From Zanthoxylum bungeanum (Eukaryota > Streptophyta > Magnoliopsida > Sapindales > Rutaceae): DNA of 64,000 nt. Under the pieces are notes generated by a model. It saw only the letters and a program-made list of their open reading frames with translations, was not told the origin of the DNA and did no database searches. The DNA lies in assembly GCA_019454045.1 (NCBI GenBank), contig SKCR01034792.1, positions 1 to 64,000 on the forward strand, given 5' to 3'. Position numbers and translations under genes: made by a program. Below, one piece after another: positions 60,043 to 64,000 of the stretch (its first letter is position 1; each line of letters opens with the position of its first letter).

Positions 60043-62024
60043 TGTAGGCATTGCATTTTTGCATATCAGCCCGATGATGAGTCTCGTATGGAGACAACTA
60101 CCTCTTTAGTCATGAAAATCATGAGAAACGGACATTGGAAGGGTAAAGTTGGAAAATAGAATTTTGGTGGATTTATCCAAGTTGTTTAGCTTCGGTTGCT
60201 TGTTGGACTTCCGTTTCAAAGCTTATCTTAGTCCCAAAACCCCCATAGACCACTTACCAAACCCAAAATACCCAAGCCCACCCAGTCAAACCAAGTCCAC
60301 GCCCAAGGGATGTGATTCACGCCCAATGCCTCTTTATTTAGGTAAATGCATATTTATCACATGCTAAAATCTTGTAAAATCCTTACCTAAATAAAATAAA
60401 TCCAATCCAATCACCACCCCAAATAAGGAGAACTATTCCTTATTAAGGAGATGTCACCATCAATAGAAATCCTACTTCTAGTCGGATTAGGAAAGTCTTC
60501 TCTCCTTTGCCTATAAAAAGAGCCCTTTACCCCCATTCACAACCCTAGCACATACACCTGTCTTGCACGCCTAAGACAAGTCTAAGCCTTCCTTTGCACG
60601 CCCAAACACCTCCTCCAAGCCTCATTGCCGTGAGCCCTAAACCCCCCTCCTTCACCATCTCTCTTCATTCACGCCTAAGCCCCAAACACAGCCCCTCTTT
60701 GCCGCATCTTTAACCCCTTTTCACAGCCCCTAAATCACGCCCAAACCAACCTTAAAATAGCCCCAAACACTGCCCCAAAGTCGCACAAATAGCCCCCACA
60801 CACTGCCCTTCAATTCACGCCTAAACAATCCAGAAAACACTCACTGTACTGCACCTTTACTGCCACAAATCAACCCACTGACCTGATCATTTTTGCAGTG
60901 ATTTTAGCCCTCAAAACAGTCCCCGAAACACCTAAAAACTGCACTAAAAAACTGCACAAAACCCCCTTAAAAAATCACCAAAAATCGCACCTCTTTGGCC
61001 TCCCAAATCACCCGAAACAGTCCACTAATCGACCAAAACAGTGACCTGAAATGCAGCAGCAAAACAGCAGCAAAACGGACTTAAAACAACAGCCTAAGCA
61101 TCAAAACAACGAGGAAAGACGTTGAGTAGACAAATCGGAAAAGCATCGGATCAATCACCCTTCCAACGGACGTGTAACGCCCTTTCTTGAGACGACAAAA
61201 GAGGTTAGACCTGAGAGCACCTTTTTTACTTATCTTCTTTCATTTTATTTTATTTATTTTAAAATATTATTGCATGAGAGTCGTTTTAGGCATGATGTGA
61301 TTGTTGGATGAGCAGGATATGTGTTCCCTTTTTTGGTATATCGGATAGAAACCCATACGTAAATTCCATAGCCGATTCCGAATGGACGGTAGTATGGTCT
61401 GCACTCGGGATACAACGCCACGTACCACTTAAGATACACGTATCTCGTCTCATCCAAATTTGTATTTGAGCATGTCATAGTTTTATGTTGTTTATTTATT
61501 ATTTTAAACATGATTTAATTTAGTTTCGTTGTTTAATTTTAAAGCATGATTATGTTATTTAGGCATGTTGTTTGTTTACTCTTTATACATGATGTTTAGT
61601 TTAGTTTATGTTCATGTTTAAGTAATTACTTGTTTATGTTGGTTTGATGGCTCAATATGTCCAATGTGTGATATTGCGTGTTTGTTGTTTAAAGACTTAC
61701 TTTCAAGCATGCAAACTTAGATTAGGATTTATTTAGCGGAAGCATATTAGATCTAACTGACCTTTGAACATTATTATTGAGTAGATGCGGTTGATTTATT
61801 GTACAAATTATATCATCACAATGACATAAGTAAGGGACCATTCCGAACCCAACGGTTTGAGGTCTTCCCTTGCGAGGGGTGAATGCGGCCTTAAACCTTT
61901 GTCCCGGTTCACACCGGGTGGCGACTCCATTATTCTTCAGTTTAGTTCCTCGTGGACTACTCCGTACTCTCAACTAGGCCCTGTGTCTAGAACAGCATGC
62001 GTCGCCCAAGTTCTGTGTCCTACA
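60043..62024 (+). repeat. 3' LTR of the Tat element
   Basis: About 1.98 kb with matched ends TGTAGG...CCTACA. The middle (60540-61080) is unusually C-rich and A/C-biased, with many CACGCC and GCCCC phrases downstream of the TATA box, so it is probably transcribed leader. The last 380 bases match the truncated 5' copy. Confidence 0.9.
60511..60520 (+). promoter_or_regulatory. TATA box of the Tat LTR
   Basis: CTATAAAAAG about 470 bases into the LTR fits the plant TATA consensus and sits at the switch from AT-rich to C-rich sequence. The 5' LTR copy of this promoter has been deleted. Confidence 0.7.
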
Positions 62025-64000
62025 CCGATGTATGTGATTTTAATTCAATACAGACAAGAGGTGGAAATAAATATTTTATTACCTTTATTGATGATTGTAC
62101 AAGATTTTCCTATGTGCATTTGATGAAAAGCAAGGACGAAGCTATAGAGAAATTTGTTCTCTATAAGAATGAAGTTGAGAATCAACTTAATAAAATAATT
62201 AAGGAACTAAAAAGTGATCATGGTGGTGAGTATATTTTTCCTTTTGAATCACTTTGTGAGCAAAATGGAATTATACATCAAACCACAGCTCCTTATTCAC
62301 CTTAATCCAATGGGATTGCAGAACGGAAGAATCATACCTTGAAAGAAATTATGAATGCTATGTTAATCAGCTCTGGATTACCTCAGAATATGTGGGGAGA
62401 AGCTGTTTTATCAGCTAATTACCTTTTAAATAAGGTACCACGGAAAGAAGCAGGGAAAACTCCTTATGAAATGTGGAAAGGAAGAGTATTTTCCTATAAA
62501 TTTCTAAGAGAGTGGGGGTGTTTTGCCAAAGTAATCATTCCTCCACCTAAGAAGGTGAAGATATGACCAAAAACTGTTGATTGTATTTTCATAGGATATG
62601 CACAAACGGGCACATGAGGCTATTATTGAAGATAGTCAGGACCAAGAATACATAAAAGTTCCAGAGGATCAAAAAGATGTTGAATTTGAACCAAGACATA
62701 GCAAAAGAGCTAGAACGGAAAAATCATTTGATCCAAATTTTCTGATATTTTTGCTAGAAAATGATCCTCAAAGTTATAACGAAGCTATAAGGTCAGCTGA
62801 TGGTGCTTTGTGAAAAGATGCCATCAATAGTGAAATTGAATCCATCTTACAAAATCACACATGGGAGTTAGTGGATCTTCCTCCAGGGTGTAAACCTTTA
62901 GGGTCCAAGTGGATTTTCAAAAAGAAAATGAAGGCAGATGGATCAATTGACAAGTACAAAACAAGACTTGTAATTAAAGGCTACAGACAACGTGAAGGTC
63001 TTGATTAATTTGAAACTTACTCTCCTGTAACGAGAATAAATTCCATAAGGATGACACTAGCAATTGCAGCTTTGTGCAATCTTGAGGTATATTAGATGGA
63101 TGTGAAAACAGCCTTTCTAAATGGAGATTTAGATGAAGAAATCTACATGCAACAACCTAAAGGCTTTATAGCTCCAGGACAAGAAAAGAAAGTCTGCAAG
63201 TTAGTAAAATCATTTTATGGATTGAAACAAGCTCCGAAACAGTGGCATAAAAAGTTTGACGACACCATGTTGGCAAATAGTTTCAAAATCAATGAATGTG
63301 ATAAATGTATTTATGTCAGAGAGACATAAGTTGGCTATATCATTTTATGTCTCTACGTTGATGACATATTGATTGTCGGGAGTGATGTTAAAATGATAAA
63401 ATCCACCAAGAATATGCTGAAATCTAAGTTTGACATGAAAGACATGGGTCTAGCAGATGTCATTCTGGGAATAAAGATCTCGAGAAGTCCATATGGACTT
63501 AGTCTTGATCAGTTGCACTATATGGATAAAATTCTTGGTAAATTCAATAATGATGATTCTGCTGTGGCTAGAACTCCTTTAAATGTGAGTCTACATCTAT
63601 CAAAGAATATGGGAGAGGGTATATCTCAAGTAGAATACTCTAGAGTGATCGGGAGTCTGATGTATTTATCGAGTTGTACAAGGCCTGATATAGCCTGTAC
63701 AGTAAACAAGCTCAGCAGATATACGAGTAATCCAGGGGTTGTTCACTGGAAAGCAATAGTAAGAATACTCAGGTACCTACGATTTACTCGTAATTATGGG
63801 TTGCACTATCATAGATATCCAGCTGTAATCGAAGGATACAGTGACGCAAACTGGATATCTAATATGAAAGACTCAAAGTCTACCAGTGGCTATGTGTTTA
63901 CACTAGCAGGTGCAGCTATATCATGGAAATCCTCCAAACAGACTGTGATAGCCAGATTTACAATGGAATCAGAATTCATTACATTACATAAGTGTGCTGA
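62025..64000 (+). pseudogene. Ty1/copia pol of a second family, 5'-cut and running off the window
   Basis: Sense starts inside integrase at DVCDFNSIQ and proceeds through the core (FIDDCTRF, SDHGGEY, AERKNHT). A deletion and frameshift after IGYA near 62600 follow. Then come reverse transcriptase (WIFKKK, MDVKTAFLNGDL, YGLKQAP, YVDDIL at about 63354-63371) and RNase H (GYSDANW, TSGYVFT, SWKSSKQ, ESEF). In-frame stops lie at 62303, 62564, 62811, 63006, 63093 and 63327, one base each. It is far better kept than E1-E5 and belongs to another family. Its 5' part was removed by the Tat insertion and a later deletion. Confidence 0.92.

Larger units (their letters stand above)
54110..62024 (+). mobile_element. 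Ty3/gypsy Tat/Ogre-type element, internally deleted
   Basis: Order: truncated 5' LTR, tRNA-Arg PBS, leader, pol remnant (RT end, RNase H, second RNase H, integrase), long 3' region with tandem arrays, polypurine tract and full 3' LTR. The second, archaeal-type RNase H between RNase H and integrase is diagnostic of the Tat lineage (known). Gag, protease and most of reverse transcriptase are missing. It sits inside a different copia element, whose integrase resumes at 62025. Confidence 0.88.

Noticed and set aside
61645..62024. At first taken as a complete 380-base LTR matching 54110-54489
   Set aside because: No polypurine tract precedes 61645, whereas one precedes 60043, and TGTAGG...CCTACA at 60043-62024 gives matched ends. 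The 380-base copy is a truncated LTR.

Overview
This window looks like nuclear DNA from a flowering plant, probably a eudicot: it is AT-rich, and almost all of it is LTR retrotransposons of plant types nested in and broken by one another. I see no intact host gene, no tRNA or rRNA gene and no bacterial-type gene structure. The only non-transposon coding trace is a short, frameshifted pentatricopeptide-repeat (PPR) fragment at 27539-27820, a family typical of land plants. Such a pile-up suggests heterochromatin; that is inference.

Layout. 1-4566: minus-strand Ty3/gypsy leader, primer-binding site (PBS) and a 3.9 kb LTR. 4939-18323: a plus-strand solo LTR of the same gypsy family, split by a complete Ty1/copia element, E1 (6777-16679, target duplication ATATT). 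18502-24369: copia E2, cut off in its integrase region. 24370-28309: an unclassified insert with a 100-bp tandem array, a long field of GTCGACTG-like repeats and the PPR remnant. 28310-46130: copia E3, split by a non-autonomous gag-only gypsy-like element (34939-43685, target duplication CATAT) whose own second LTR carries a copia solo LTR (40790-42950, target duplication GTAAC). 46131-54114: copia E5, both LTRs truncated. 54110-62024: a Ty3/gypsy Tat/Ogre-type element (tRNA-Arg PBS, a second RNase H, a 65-bp tandem array in the 3' region) with a truncated 5' LTR and no gag or protease. 62025-64000: pol of a second, unrelated copia element, running off the window.

How the parts relate. E1, E2, E3, E5 and the solo LTR are one copia family with LTRs of about 2.1 kb, in two LTR subfamilies. 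Their LTRs are well kept but every internal region is broken, and all four share one in-frame stop in integrase. The family therefore probably spread as a parasite of an intact relative. Its LTRs carry a run of perfect stem-loops with three-base loops, and its leaders carry a dense cluster of TGGGCC/TGGGCT motifs. The gag-only element and the Tat element use different primer tRNAs yet share a structured block of about 265 bp. These are the most unusual signals here. All coordinates were read by eye; element ends set by TG...CA plus target duplications are firm, and domain limits inside decayed coding regions are approximate.
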